Shown here: positions 16,255-25,600 of the stretch, piece after piece | Layout of the letters: every line of letters starts with the position of its first letter | Numbering within the stretch: the first letter of the stretch is position 1 | From: RUG11237 sp045119215 | GTDB taxonomy: Bacteria; Bacillota; Clostridia; Lachnospirales; Lachnospiraceae | Reading direction: 5' to 3' | DNA length: 47,987 nucleotides | NCBI GenBank assembly: GCA_045119215.1 | Contig: JBGVDD010000103.1 | Span: 1-47,987 of the forward strand | Program-made: the position numbers and the translations under genes | Notes under the pieces: model-generated | What the model saw: only the letters and a program-made list of their open reading frames with translations | What the model was told of the DNA's origin: nothing | Databases searched by the model: none

Positions 16255-17511
16255 ATGAAGTTTGGAAAATGGCTGAAAGAAAAAAATATCTTTTCAAGAA
16301 AGCGGGGAAAACAACAAAAGGAACAGGAAGGAGAACAATATCATTATAACCAAAATGGGAATCCGAAAGAGAGTGTACAAGAAGACTCTTTGGAGAATGT
16401 TACCAGACAAATGGCGTTTAAAAGAGAACGAATCCGCATAGAAGATAAGGAAGAAAGAGAACGCTATGTAAGAAATTGTTGTGAGCAGATGTTGGAAGCT
16501 TCCGATGAAACAGAAACTGCAAAATATGAGTACCAATTGATTACGGCGTATTTAAATGATATGCAGTTAATCGAAAATCTCTCAGAAGAAGAGAAAAGAA
16601 GTATCTGCGCTACTGTTAGAAAAATACAAGGTTTGGAAGAAGAACAGAATATTTACAAAAAGAATCGAAGTAAACTTACTGTAAGACAATATAATTTTGT
16701 TCAAAGATATCAGGAAGATATCCCGGATGCCTTACATAGAATGATAGAAAATGAAAAATACCGTGAGATTTTAAAGTCGGATATGCGTCATCTGGACAAT
16801 GAAAAGGCAGCTTTAAAGATGAGAAAACAGGATTTGTTGCAGGAACAGCAGAATTTAAAGGGAATGTCTTTGATTGCATTTACCACGCTTTTGGCGGTTA
16901 TTATACTGCTTTTGGCTTTTCAGATTTTGTTTGAAGGAGATGTGAGATTGGCATATTTTGTGTCTATATTGGCAGCGGTTTTGGTGACTGCCGGTTTGTT
17001 TTTAAAGCTTAAGGATGGAAAGGAAGAGTTAAATTATATAGAGCGTTGTATGAATAAGGCCATTGGGTTACAAAACCGAAGAAAAATAAAATTTGTAAAT
17101 GTGGAAAATGCCTTGGATTACAGTTATGAAAGGTACAACGTAAAAAGTGCCCAGGAATTAAATCGTATCTGGGAGTATTACTTAAAGGAGAAGGATGAAC
17201 AAAAGAAAATCAAGCAAAATGATCAGGATTTGGAGTTTTACGGGGATTTACTGGTAAAACAATTAAAACAATTGGGAATTCAAGATCCCAATGTGTGGCC
17301 ACAACAGTGTAATGCAATTGTGGACAATAAGGAAATGGTGGAAATCAGGCATCGGTTGATTAGCAGACGGCAGAAGATTCGTACACAGTTAGATACCAAT
17401 ATGAAAATTATGCAGGATGCAAAGGAGGAAATCTCAAGTTTAGTTGCGGAACACAAGGAATATGCCAAAGAAATTTTGAAAATAGTGGATTCGGTGGAAC
17501 AGAGGGCATAA
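16255..17511 (+). CDS. Coiled-coil protein with a transmembrane hairpin
   Basis: This 418-residue protein has a highly charged N-terminal half with Glu/Lys/Arg-rich heptads (about 50-200), two adjacent transmembrane helices (about 204-224 and 233-251), then a second coiled-coil half (about 255-415). Both halves should lie on the same, cytoplasmic, side given the short turn and basic flanks. No enzyme motif is seen. It is the last gene of the four-gene cluster and its only membrane protein, so it probably tethers the others to the membrane (inference). A hairpin without a T-run (17541-17560) follows. Confidence 0.82.
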   Translation: MKFGKWLKEKNIFSRKRGKQQKEQEGEQYHYNQNGNPKESVQEDSLENVTRQMAFKRERIRIEDKEERERYVRNCCEQMLEASDETETAKYEYQLITAYLNDMQLIENLSEEEKRSICATVRKIQGLEEEQNIYKKNRSKLTVRQYNFVQRYQEDIPDALHRMIENEKYREILKSDMRHLDNEKAALKMRKQDLLQEQQNLKGMSLIAFTTLLAVIILLLAFQILFEGDVRLAYFVSILAAVLVTAGLFLKLKDGKEELNYIERCMNKAIGLQNRRKIKFVNVENALDYSYERYNVKSAQELNRIWEYYLKEKDEQKKIKQNDQDLEFYGDLLVKQLKQLGIQDPNVWPQQCNAIVDNKEMVEIRHRLISRRQKIRTQLDTNMKIMQDAKEEISSLVAEHKEYAKEILKIVDSVEQRA

Positions 17512-17540
17512 ATTAAATCGGCAATAGAATATAAATATTT

Positions 17541-17560
17541 GGGTTTTGTGATAAAAACCC
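17541..17560 (+). other. Hairpin after the four-gene cluster
   Basis: GGGTTTT and AAAACCC form a 7-bp stem with a six-base loop, 30 bp after the stop codon. It lacks a T-run, so it may be a weak terminator or a 3'-end stabiliser. Confidence 0.4.
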
Positions 17561-17580
17561 TGGGAAAGTGATAATTTCAG

Positions 17581-17609
17581 TTGCTTTTCTATATTTTATG
17601 TTATATACT
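17581..17609 (+). promoter_or_regulatory. purF-purB-purA promoter
   Basis: TTGCTT (17581-17586), a 17-base spacer and TATACT (17604-17609). A small GGGC-GTTT-GCCC hairpin (about 17618-17630) falls at the start of the transcript. Confidence 0.65.
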
Positions 17610-17673
17610 TAAATTTGTGGGCGTTTGCCCAAAAAAGAGTCAATAAAAACCTTTCGGAACAAAGGAGTAAGCG

Positions 17674-19113
17674 ATGGAAAATCAAAATATGCAGCAAGAC
17701 AGAGAACTTCATGAAGAATGTGGTGTATTTGGAATCTATGATTTTGATGGCGGGGATGTGGCCTCTTCTATTTACTATGGTTTGTTTGCGTTACAGCATA
17801 GAGGGCAGGAAAGCTGTGGTATTGCAGTATCTGATACCAACGGACCAAAAGGTAAGGTAGATTCCTACAAAGGAATGGGGTTGGTAAATGAGGTATTCAG
17901 CCCGGAAGATTTAGAGGGTCTAAAAGGTGACATTGGTGTGGGACATGTGCGCTATTCAACCGCAGGTGCCAGCACAAGAGAAAATGCACAGCCCTTGGTA
18001 TTAAATTATGTAAAAGGTACTTTAGGTCTGGCTCACAATGGAAATCTAATTAATGCACTGGAATTAAGGAAAGAGCTGGAATATACAGGCGCTATTTTCC
18101 AGACAACCATTGACTCAGAGGTGATTGCATATCACATTGCAAGGGAGCGATTAAACTGTGGGACGGTAGAAGAAGCGGTAAAGCTTGCAATGAAGAAGAT
18201 TAAAGGAGCCTACTCTTTGGTGGTAATGAGCCCAAGAAAATTGATTGGAGCAAGAGATCCTCAAGGATTTAAGCCATTGTGTATCGGAAAGAGAGATAAT
18301 GCGTATATATTAGCATCGGAAAGCTGTGCTTTGGATACCATAGGGGCAGAGTTTATTCGTGATGTGCTGCCAGGAGAAATTGTGACCATAACTCCACAGG
18401 CAGGGATTGTATCAGATACCAGTATGTGTCTTCCAAAAGAACAACAGGGAAGATGTATTTTTGAACATATTTATTTTGCAAGACCAGATAGCAATATCGA
18501 TGGAGTGAACGTATATCAGTCAAGAATTAAAGCGGGACGTTTTCTTGCTATGGATTCACCAGTAGAAGCGGATGTGGTAGTTGGAGTTCCAGAATCTGGA
18601 AATGCAGCAGCTTTAGGATTTGCTATGGAATCGGGGATTCCTTATGGAACGGCTTTTGTTAAAAACGGTTATGTGGGAAGAACTTTCATTAAGCCAAAGC
18701 AGAGTAGTCGTGAATCCAGTGTAAGAGTAAAGTTAAACGTGTTAAAGGAAAGTGTACAGGGAAAACGAGTGGTTATGATTGATGATTCCATTGTACGCGG
18801 AACCACTAGCGATAGAATCGTGGGAATGCTAAAGGAGGCAGGAGCAAAAGAGGTTCACGTCAGGATTTCCTCCCCACCATTTTTATGGCCATGTTACTTT
18901 GGAACAGATGTACCGGCAAGAGAACAGTTGATTGCGTACAATCATACCATAGAGGAAATCCGTGAAATCATTGGAGCGGATTCTTTAGGATATTTAAATA
19001 TAAATCGTTTGGAAGAATTAGTAGATGGACAGGCAATATGTAAAGGATGCTTTAATGGACAATATCCATTAGAGCCACCAAAAGAAGATATTCGTGGTGA
19101 GTACCAGAAATAG
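17674..19113 (+). CDS. purF: Amidophosphoribosyltransferase
   Basis: This 479-residue enzyme makes phosphoribosylamine from PRPP and glutamine, the first step of purine synthesis. A 15-residue propeptide precedes HEECGVFG, so Cys16 becomes the N-terminal nucleophile after processing. The PRPP loop VVMIDDSIVRGTTS is intact. It is the Bacillus-type Fe-S form: Cys in RCIFEHIYFARPDS, Cys in LWPCYFGTD and the pair in ICKGCFNGQYP are the expected four ligands, so oxygen could inactivate it. An AAAGGAG site precedes the ATG. It leads an operon with purB and purA (10 and 30 bp gaps). Confidence 0.98.
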   Translation: MENQNMQQDRELHEECGVFGIYDFDGGDVASSIYYGLFALQHRGQESCGIAVSDTNGPKGKVDSYKGMGLVNEVFSPEDLEGLKGDIGVGHVRYSTAGASTRENAQPLVLNYVKGTLGLAHNGNLINALELRKELEYTGAIFQTTIDSEVIAYHIARERLNCGTVEEAVKLAMKKIKGAYSLVVMSPRKLIGARDPQGFKPLCIGKRDNAYILASESCALDTIGAEFIRDVLPGEIVTITPQAGIVSDTSMCLPKEQQGRCIFEHIYFARPDSNIDGVNVYQSRIKAGRFLAMDSPVEADVVVGVPESGNAAALGFAMESGIPYGTAFVKNGYVGRTFIKPKQSSRESSVRVKLNVLKESVQGKRVVMIDDSIVRGTTSDRIVGMLKEAGAKEVHVRISSPPFLWPCYFGTDVPAREQLIAYNHTIEEIREIIGADSLGYLNINRLEELVDGQAICKGCFNGQYPLEPPKEDIRGEYQK

Positions 19114-19123
19114 GAGGATAAAA

Positions 19124-20554
19124 ATGACAGACAGATACCAAAGCCCATTATCAGAACGTTATGCCAGCAAGGAGATGCAGTATATTTTTTCACCGGATAT
19201 GAAATTCAGAACCTGGAGAAGATTATGGATTGCACTTGCAGAGACAGAAAGAGAATTAGGTCTTGATATAACAGAAGAACAGATTGAGGAATTAAAGGCT
19301 CATAAAGATGATATCAACTACGATGTGGCAAAAGAACGTGAAAAATTGGTTCGTCACGATGTAATGAGCCATGTGTACGCATATGGTGTACAGTGTCCAA
19401 AGGCAAAAGGAATTATCCATTTAGGAGCAACTTCCTGCTATGTAGGAGACAATACAGACATCATCGTAATGACTGAAGCTTTGAAATTAGTGAAAAAGAA
19501 ATTAATTAATGTTATTGCTGAAATGGCTAAGTTTGCAGATGAGTACAAGGCACTTCCAACTCTTGCATTTACTCATTTCCAGCCTGCACAGCCGACTACG
19601 GTAGGTAAAAGAGCAACTCTTTGGATGCAGGAATTCATGTTAGACTTAGAAGACTTAGACCATGTGCTTGACAATATGAAACTGTTAGGCTCTAAGGGAA
19701 CTACAGGAACACAGGCAAGCTTTTTGGAATTGTTCGATGGAGACCAGGAAACCATCGATAAGATTGATCCAATGATTGCAGAAAAGATGGGATTTAAACA
19801 GTGTTTCCCTGTTTCCGGACAGACCTATTCCAGAAAAGTGGATACCAGAGTGTTGAATGTACTTGCAGGGATTGCAGCAAGTGCACATAAGTTCTCCAAT
19901 GATATTCGTTTATTACAGCACTTAAAAGAAGTGGAAGAACCATTTGAAAAGAATCAGATTGGTTCCTCAGCTATGGCTTACAAGCGCAATCCAATGAGAA
20001 GTGAGAGAATTGCTTCATTGGCAAATTTTGTAATGGCAGATGTAATGAATCCTATGATTACCTCAGCAACCCAGTGGTTTGAGCGTACTTTGGATGACTC
20101 TGCAAACAAGCGTCTAAGTATACCAGAAGGTTTCCTTGCAATTGATGGTATCTTGGATTTGTGTTTGAATGTAGTAGACGGACTTGTGGTATATCCAAAG
20201 GTAATCGAAAAGAGACTTCGTTCAGAACTTCCATTTATGGCAACAGAGAATATCATGATGGATGCTGTAAAGGCTGGTGGAGATCGCCAGGAATTACATG
20301 AAAAGATTCGTACACTTTCCATGGAAGCAGGAAGAAACGTAAAGGAAAAAGGATTAGACAATAATTTACTGGAATTAATCGCTGCGGATCCAGAATTTAA
20401 TATGTCATTAGAAGAATTACAAAAATGTATGGATCCGTCTAAATATACAGGACGTGCAGAAGTACAGGTCAATGCATTCTTAAAGAATGTAGTAAATCCG
20501 GTGTTGGACGCAAATAAAGATATTCTGGGAATGAAAGCGGAGATTAACGTTTAA
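19124..20554 (+). CDS. purB: Adenylosuccinate lyase
   Basis: This 476-residue homotetrameric enzyme cleaves SAICAR to AICAR and adenylosuccinate to AMP, releasing fumarate. The fumarase/aspartase signature GSSAMAYKRNPMRSE (near 285) holds the flexible catalytic loop, and HLGATSCYVGDN and THFQPAQPTT carry substrate-binding and catalytic residues. The frame is open upstream to 19094, inside purF, but AGGAGG at 19112-19117 and the standard start MTDRYQSPLSERYAS fix the ATG at 19124. It is the middle gene of the purF-purB-purA operon. Confidence 0.98.
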   Translation: MTDRYQSPLSERYASKEMQYIFSPDMKFRTWRRLWIALAETERELGLDITEEQIEELKAHKDDINYDVAKEREKLVRHDVMSHVYAYGVQCPKAKGIIHLGATSCYVGDNTDIIVMTEALKLVKKKLINVIAEMAKFADEYKALPTLAFTHFQPAQPTTVGKRATLWMQEFMLDLEDLDHVLDNMKLLGSKGTTGTQASFLELFDGDQETIDKIDPMIAEKMGFKQCFPVSGQTYSRKVDTRVLNVLAGIAASAHKFSNDIRLLQHLKEVEEPFEKNQIGSSAMAYKRNPMRSERIASLANFVMADVMNPMITSATQWFERTLDDSANKRLSIPEGFLAIDGILDLCLNVVDGLVVYPKVIEKRLRSELPFMATENIMMDAVKAGGDRQELHEKIRTLSMEAGRNVKEKGLDNNLLELIAADPEFNMSLEELQKCMDPSKYTGRAEVQVNAFLKNVVNPVLDANKDILGMKAEINV

Positions 20555-20584
20555 TTTATAGCAGAAATTTAGGAGGAACAGCAA

Positions 20585-21859
20585 ATGGTAAAGGCAGTTG
20601 TTGGAGCAAACTGGGGAGACGAAGGTAAGGGGAAGATTACAGATATGTTGGCAAAAGAGGCTGACATTATTGTAAGATTCCAAGGTGGAGCGAATGCGGG
20701 ACATACCATTGTAAATGATTATGGAAAATTTGCATTGCACACACTTCCGTCGGGAGTCTTCTATAATCATACAACAAGTATTATTGGTAATGGTGTGGCT
20801 TTAAATATCCCATTGTTATTTAAGGAAGTACAAGAAATTGTAAGCAAGGGTGTACCACAGCCAAAGATTTTGGTTTCAGACAGAGCGCAGATTGTGATGC
20901 CATATCATATTTTGTTTGACCAGTATGAAGAAGAAAGATTGGGTAAGAACTCCTTTGGTTCTACCAAGTCAGGAATTGCTCCTTTTTATTCGGATAAATA
21001 TGCAAAGATTGGGTTCCAGGTAAGTGAATTGTTTGACGAAGAGTTACTAAAAGATAAGGTGGCACGAGTTTGTGAAACCAAAAATATTATTTTGGAACAC
21101 CTATATCATAAAGAACCAATCAATCAGGAAGAATTATTAAATACCTTGCATGAATACAGAGATATGGTAAAGCCTTTTGTGTGTGATGTATCATTGTACT
21201 TACATAATGCATTAAAAGAAGGAAAGACAGTATTATTGGAGGGACAGTTAGGTACCTTAAAAGATCCAGATCATGGAATTTATCCAATGGTAACTTCCTC
21301 ATCTACTCTGGCTGCTTATGGAGCTATTGGAGCAGGGGTACCACCATATGAAATTAAACAGGTTATTACCGTATGTAAAGCATATTCTTCCGCAGTAGGA
21401 GCAGGAGCATTTGTCAGCGAAATCTTTGGAGAAGAGGCAGATGAACTTAGAAGACGCGGTGGTGACGGTGGAGAGTATGGAGCTACTACAGGACGTCCAA
21501 GACGTATGGGATGGTTCGATTGTGTGGCATCAAAATATGGATGTCGCCTTCAGGGCACCACAGATGTGGCATTTACCGTACTGGATGTACTGGGATATTT
21601 AGATGAGATTCCGGTATGTACCGCATATGAAATTGATGGGGAAATTACAACAGAATTCCCTACAACAGCATTGTTAGAAAAGGCAAAGCCTGTGATAGAG
21701 AAACTTCCGGGTTGGAAATGTGATATTCGTGGAATTAAGAAATATGAAGATTTACCGGAAAACTGTAGGAAGTATGTAGAGTTTATCGAGGAGAAAATAG
21801 GATATCCGATTACCATGGTTTCTAACGGACCAGGAAGAGATGATATCATATATAGATAA
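20585..21859 (+). CDS. purA: Adenylosuccinate synthetase
   Basis: This 424-residue enzyme joins IMP and aspartate with GTP to give adenylosuccinate, which purB then cleaves. The P-loop-like NWGDEGKGK (9-17) with catalytic Asp13, the QGGANAGHT motif (catalytic His near 41), the STKSGIAP IMP loop and a GRPRRMGWFD motif are all present. Length is normal. An AGGAGG site precedes the ATG. It closes the purine operon ahead of a terminator. Directly following purB, it suggests that the operon serves the adenine branch, while guaB is controlled separately. Confidence 0.98.
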   Translation: MVKAVVGANWGDEGKGKITDMLAKEADIIVRFQGGANAGHTIVNDYGKFALHTLPSGVFYNHTTSIIGNGVALNIPLLFKEVQEIVSKGVPQPKILVSDRAQIVMPYHILFDQYEEERLGKNSFGSTKSGIAPFYSDKYAKIGFQVSELFDEELLKDKVARVCETKNIILEHLYHKEPINQEELLNTLHEYRDMVKPFVCDVSLYLHNALKEGKTVLLEGQLGTLKDPDHGIYPMVTSSSTLAAYGAIGAGVPPYEIKQVITVCKAYSSAVGAGAFVSEIFGEEADELRRRGGDGGEYGATTGRPRRMGWFDCVASKYGCRLQGTTDVAFTVLDVLGYLDEIPVCTAYEIDGEITTEFPTTALLEKAKPVIEKLPGWKCDIRGIKKYEDLPENCRKYVEFIEEKIGYPITMVSNGPGRDDIIYR

Positions 21860-21866
21860 AGAGAAG

Positions 21867-21893
21867 AGGCTGTTCCGAAAGGGGCAGCCTTTT
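21867..21893 (+). terminator. Terminator of the purine operon
   Basis: A 10-bp stem (21867-21876 with 21881-21890, two G-T pairs) closed by a GAAA tetraloop and followed by TTTT. The next gene starts only about 30 bp later, so read-through may feed it. Confidence 0.88.
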
Positions 21894-21918
21894 AAAATTT
21901 AAAATGAAGGTTGGAAAA

Positions 21919-22566
21919 ATGATAAAAGCAGTAATTTTTGATATAGGAAAAGTAATGGTGGATTTTGTCTGGGAAGATTATTTAGCACAGAAAGGATTCA
22001 CAGAAGAAAAGAAAGAAATTCTTGCCAAGGCGGTATTTGAAAATAAAACCTGGCAGGAGGCAGACCGGGGAGTGTGGGGCGATGAACAAATCCTGGAAAG
22101 CTTTGTGAAAGTAGCCAGCCAGTACCGTGATGATATAATAAATATCTGGGAGGAATTAGGTCAGACTATTGTGGCGTATCCCTATGCCGAAGCATGGGTG
22201 AAGGAGTTAAAGGAACAAGGCTTTAAAGTATACTATCTTTCCAATTATGGAAAAACCCTACGGGAAAAATCAAAAGAGCAACTTTCCTTCACCTCACTAT
22301 GTGATGGAGGAATTTTCTCCTATGAGGTAAAATGCGTGAAACCGGAGAAAAAGATCTATGAAATGTTATTGGAAAAATATCATCTGGTGCCGGAGGAATG
22401 TGTGTTTTTTGATGATGTACCAGCCAATATACAGGCGGCAAGGGAACAGGGAATTCATGGAATCCAGTTTCATAGCTATACCCAGGCAAGAGAAGAATTT
22501 GAGAGAGTGTTGAAAGAAAAAAATAGGGATGGGTTATTATTATTTAAAATGCCTATGTCGATATAA
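21919..22566 (+). CDS. HAD-superfamily sugar-phosphate phosphatase (YihX-like)
   Basis: This 215-residue protein has HAD subfamily IA features. Motif I is VIFDIGKVMVDF with nucleophile Asp8 and a Gly two residues later, as in YihX-type glucose-1-phosphatases. A helical cap spans about 18-85, motif II is YYLSNYGKT, motif III has Lys in KPEKKIYEML, and motif IV is CVFFDDVPANIQAA. A sugar phosphate or nucleotide is the likely substrate but cannot be told from sequence. The ATG at 21919 was preferred over 21904 because it begins right at motif I, with GAAGG nine bases upstream. It may be reached by read-through from purA. Confidence 0.88.
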   Translation: MIKAVIFDIGKVMVDFVWEDYLAQKGFTEEKKEILAKAVFENKTWQEADRGVWGDEQILESFVKVASQYRDDIINIWEELGQTIVAYPYAEAWVKELKEQGFKVYYLSNYGKTLREKSKEQLSFTSLCDGGIFSYEVKCVKPEKKIYEMLLEKYHLVPEECVFFDDVPANIQAAREQGIHGIQFHSYTQAREEFERVLKEKNRDGLLLFKMPMSI

Positions 22567-22636
22567 TATAGAATAAGCTTTTGAAAAGTTATATATGAAT
22601 AATAGATAATCTATAATATAGAAGGAAAAGGGTGGT

Positions 22637-25600
22637 ATGATGGTGAAAAAGAAACTGGGGAACCGAAAAAGACTGGCAGCGGTACTGCTTGCTGTAACAA
22701 CGGCAATGAGTACCCTGGTGCCTGTAGATTGGCAGGTTCAGGCAGCAACCAAGGGAAGTGTGGTGATAGAAAATCCTATAAATGCAGACGGAGATCTTCC
22801 AACTGATGGTGAACTGAAAGGGGAAGAGGGAGAAAGTGTCAGTAAGGATGCCAGCTATTCCACAATTTCAGCTGTAGCAGCCTACGTGTCCAAACATATG
22901 ACGAGCAGGGACAGCAGCTTTAGTGTGTGTTATACAGGAAGCGATTATGACACATATGGTGATCGTGGAAAAATTAAAAGTGATTTGCTGAAAAAAGTGT
23001 TTGAAATCGATACTGCAAGTACCAGCGATGGAGATTATTTAAAACAGATTTACAAGACGATAGATGTGGATTATGTGGTAAATCCAACCAATAAGTATAC
23101 CAAATTTACCTTTGATATAGAGTACTGGGAAAGTGCTGATGAAACAGATTACATAGATGACAGTCTGAATTCTATTATCGGGGATTTAAATTTGCCAGAG
23201 GGTGCTAGTGATTATGATAAAATCAGAGCAGTGCATGACTGGGTATGTGGTAATGTAAAGAAAGGAAGCAGTGTGATATCAGAGGTGGATAATAGCACTA
23301 CCATTGCTACAGTATCGCCTTATACTGCTTTTAAGTATGGGCAATCTTCAGCAGCAGGATATGCTGGCCTTGTGTACAAGATTTTGTATAAAATGGGAAT
23401 ACCGGCAGCTATATTACAAGGAGCTGAGGCGGGAAGCAACACAAAAGTGTGGAATCTGGTTCAGCTTGATGGCTTGTGGTATCACATGAGTGTATATGAT
23501 GATGATAAGGATTCAAAAAACGATGGTTTGGATTCTGCCACTTACGATTATACCTATTTTTTGTTGGGAACAGACAACCAGAGAAAAAAACTTCCAGTAG
23601 GGACAGACTATTCTGGATACACGGCTTATTATAATACATCTGAAAAAGATTACCTTGCGGACAACGATGAAATCTATACGGAGGATGGGAAAAAATCATT
23701 ATATGGAATTACGGCACAGTTTGTAGGTCAGGAGCAGGAAATAGGAAGCTTCATTTCAAAAGGACAGATTTTGGTTTATGCATATTATTCCAAGGCTGAC
23801 TATGATAACAAAGAAAATTCTTCCTCTGTACGGGTATTTGATATCAATCCAATACGTGTGCAGAATCAGGGAGACAACCCCATTACAGTAACTTATATGG
23901 GAAAAACCTGCAAGATAAATATTGTGGGTTCTAATACTCCGGCAACAGATGGAAAGTTGAAAATAGATTTTATTTCCAATGGCGGTTCAGGGGTGGATAG
24001 TATTACAGATATCTCTAAAAATCAAACTATCAGTCTTACTACCATTCGGCCGGAAAAAGAGGGGTATCAATTTGCTGGCTGGTATTTAGACAGTACCCTT
24101 CAAACGAAGAGCCCTACAAAATTTACTATAACACAGAGCATTACTTTATATGCTAAGTGGGAGAAAATTTGTGTTTCAGCAATCAAGGCTGAATATACTG
24201 GAGGAGTCCTGACAGTAAATAAGGTATATGAATCCAATGGAGAAGGGGGATTCATTTTAGGGGCGGATGGTAAGCCTAGCGTGCTTCAGTGGGAGGCTAG
24301 CATCAATCCATCTGATTTATCGGTAAAAGCATATCATAGTGATGGCACAGAAGGTGAGATTACAGATTACAATATCCGATTGAAGGAAGGAAAGAATGAT
24401 TTTGAGTGTTTCTGTGAAAACGGAAAACTGGTATTTAATAAAACAAATAATACATTTCCAGCAAATGGTGCCCCTATTGTAATGGAAGTAGAAAAGGATG
24501 GAAAAACAGATACTTTTGAAGTGTATCTTAATGAGTATTGGGGAGAAAACACCAATGTGGATAGTGGGATGGCCAAGATCGAAGTCTATGAAGATATATC
24601 AGAAGATGGGGTGGCAGGTGCACCATATGTGATTGAGGTGCCCAAGTACTGTAGATTTTCCCAGGCGGAAATCGAAGAGCCCAGTCGTGCAACAGAAACT
24701 TTTAGTGGTTGGTATTTGGATACCGAATACTCCAAGAAGGTAACAGAATATACCAGAGTGACAGAAGATATGAAGATTTATGCCAAGTGGGTAAAGAAAA
24801 CTCTGAAGAACTTAAAGGTGGAGTATACAGGAACGGATTTGCCAATTTGGAGTAACATTGACTTAGATAAAGTTTTAGTAAAAGCATTTTATGATGATTA
24901 CTCGGTAAAAACCATTTTAGATTCTTATGAAATTTCTTCCACATTAGTGGAAACAGAAGGAAGTAATGTGTTTACAGTAAAGTATCAGGAGACCAATCCT
25001 TATGATGAGGAAGAAGTGATTACGTTTACCAGAACGTTTACCGTGGAAGGTTATGTGCCGGAAGGAGAGACCTTTAGAGTAAGCTTTGACAGTATGGGCG
25101 GAACTTGGGTGGATAGCATATCTGGAGTATCCAAGGGAGAGACGATTGCACTGCCGCCAAATCCTACGAAAGCAGGATATACCTTTGGCGGATGGTATCG
25201 GGATAGTTCCTGTAGAGTACCATTTACGGAAAAGTCAAAAGTCACAAAGGATATTACACTTTATGCAAAATGGGAAGAATTTAAGTTGATTCCATACTCT
25301 ATGCAGGCTCAGTATATTGGAGGAGCTTTGCAGGTGGGGGATATGATTCCTATGAACTCCATTCGGGTCATTGCTACTTACAATGACAATGTGGCAAGAC
25401 TGGTAACAGAGTTTACCTACACTCCTGAGACAATTTTGGCAGAGGGAGCAAATGTGATTACGGTAAGCTATGAAGATTTGAATGCATCTGTTGTGATTGA
25501 GACAGGAAAACCGGGGAAACGCTATACGATTACCTTTGACAGTTGTGGAGGAAAACCGGTAGAGGATATTACTGATATCTCCTGGGGAGACACCGTGGTT

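Noticed and set aside
17512..17673. Purine riboswitch or PurR box before purF
   Set aside because: No riboswitch core and no pair of PurBoxes were recognised; only two small hairpins and a standard promoter.
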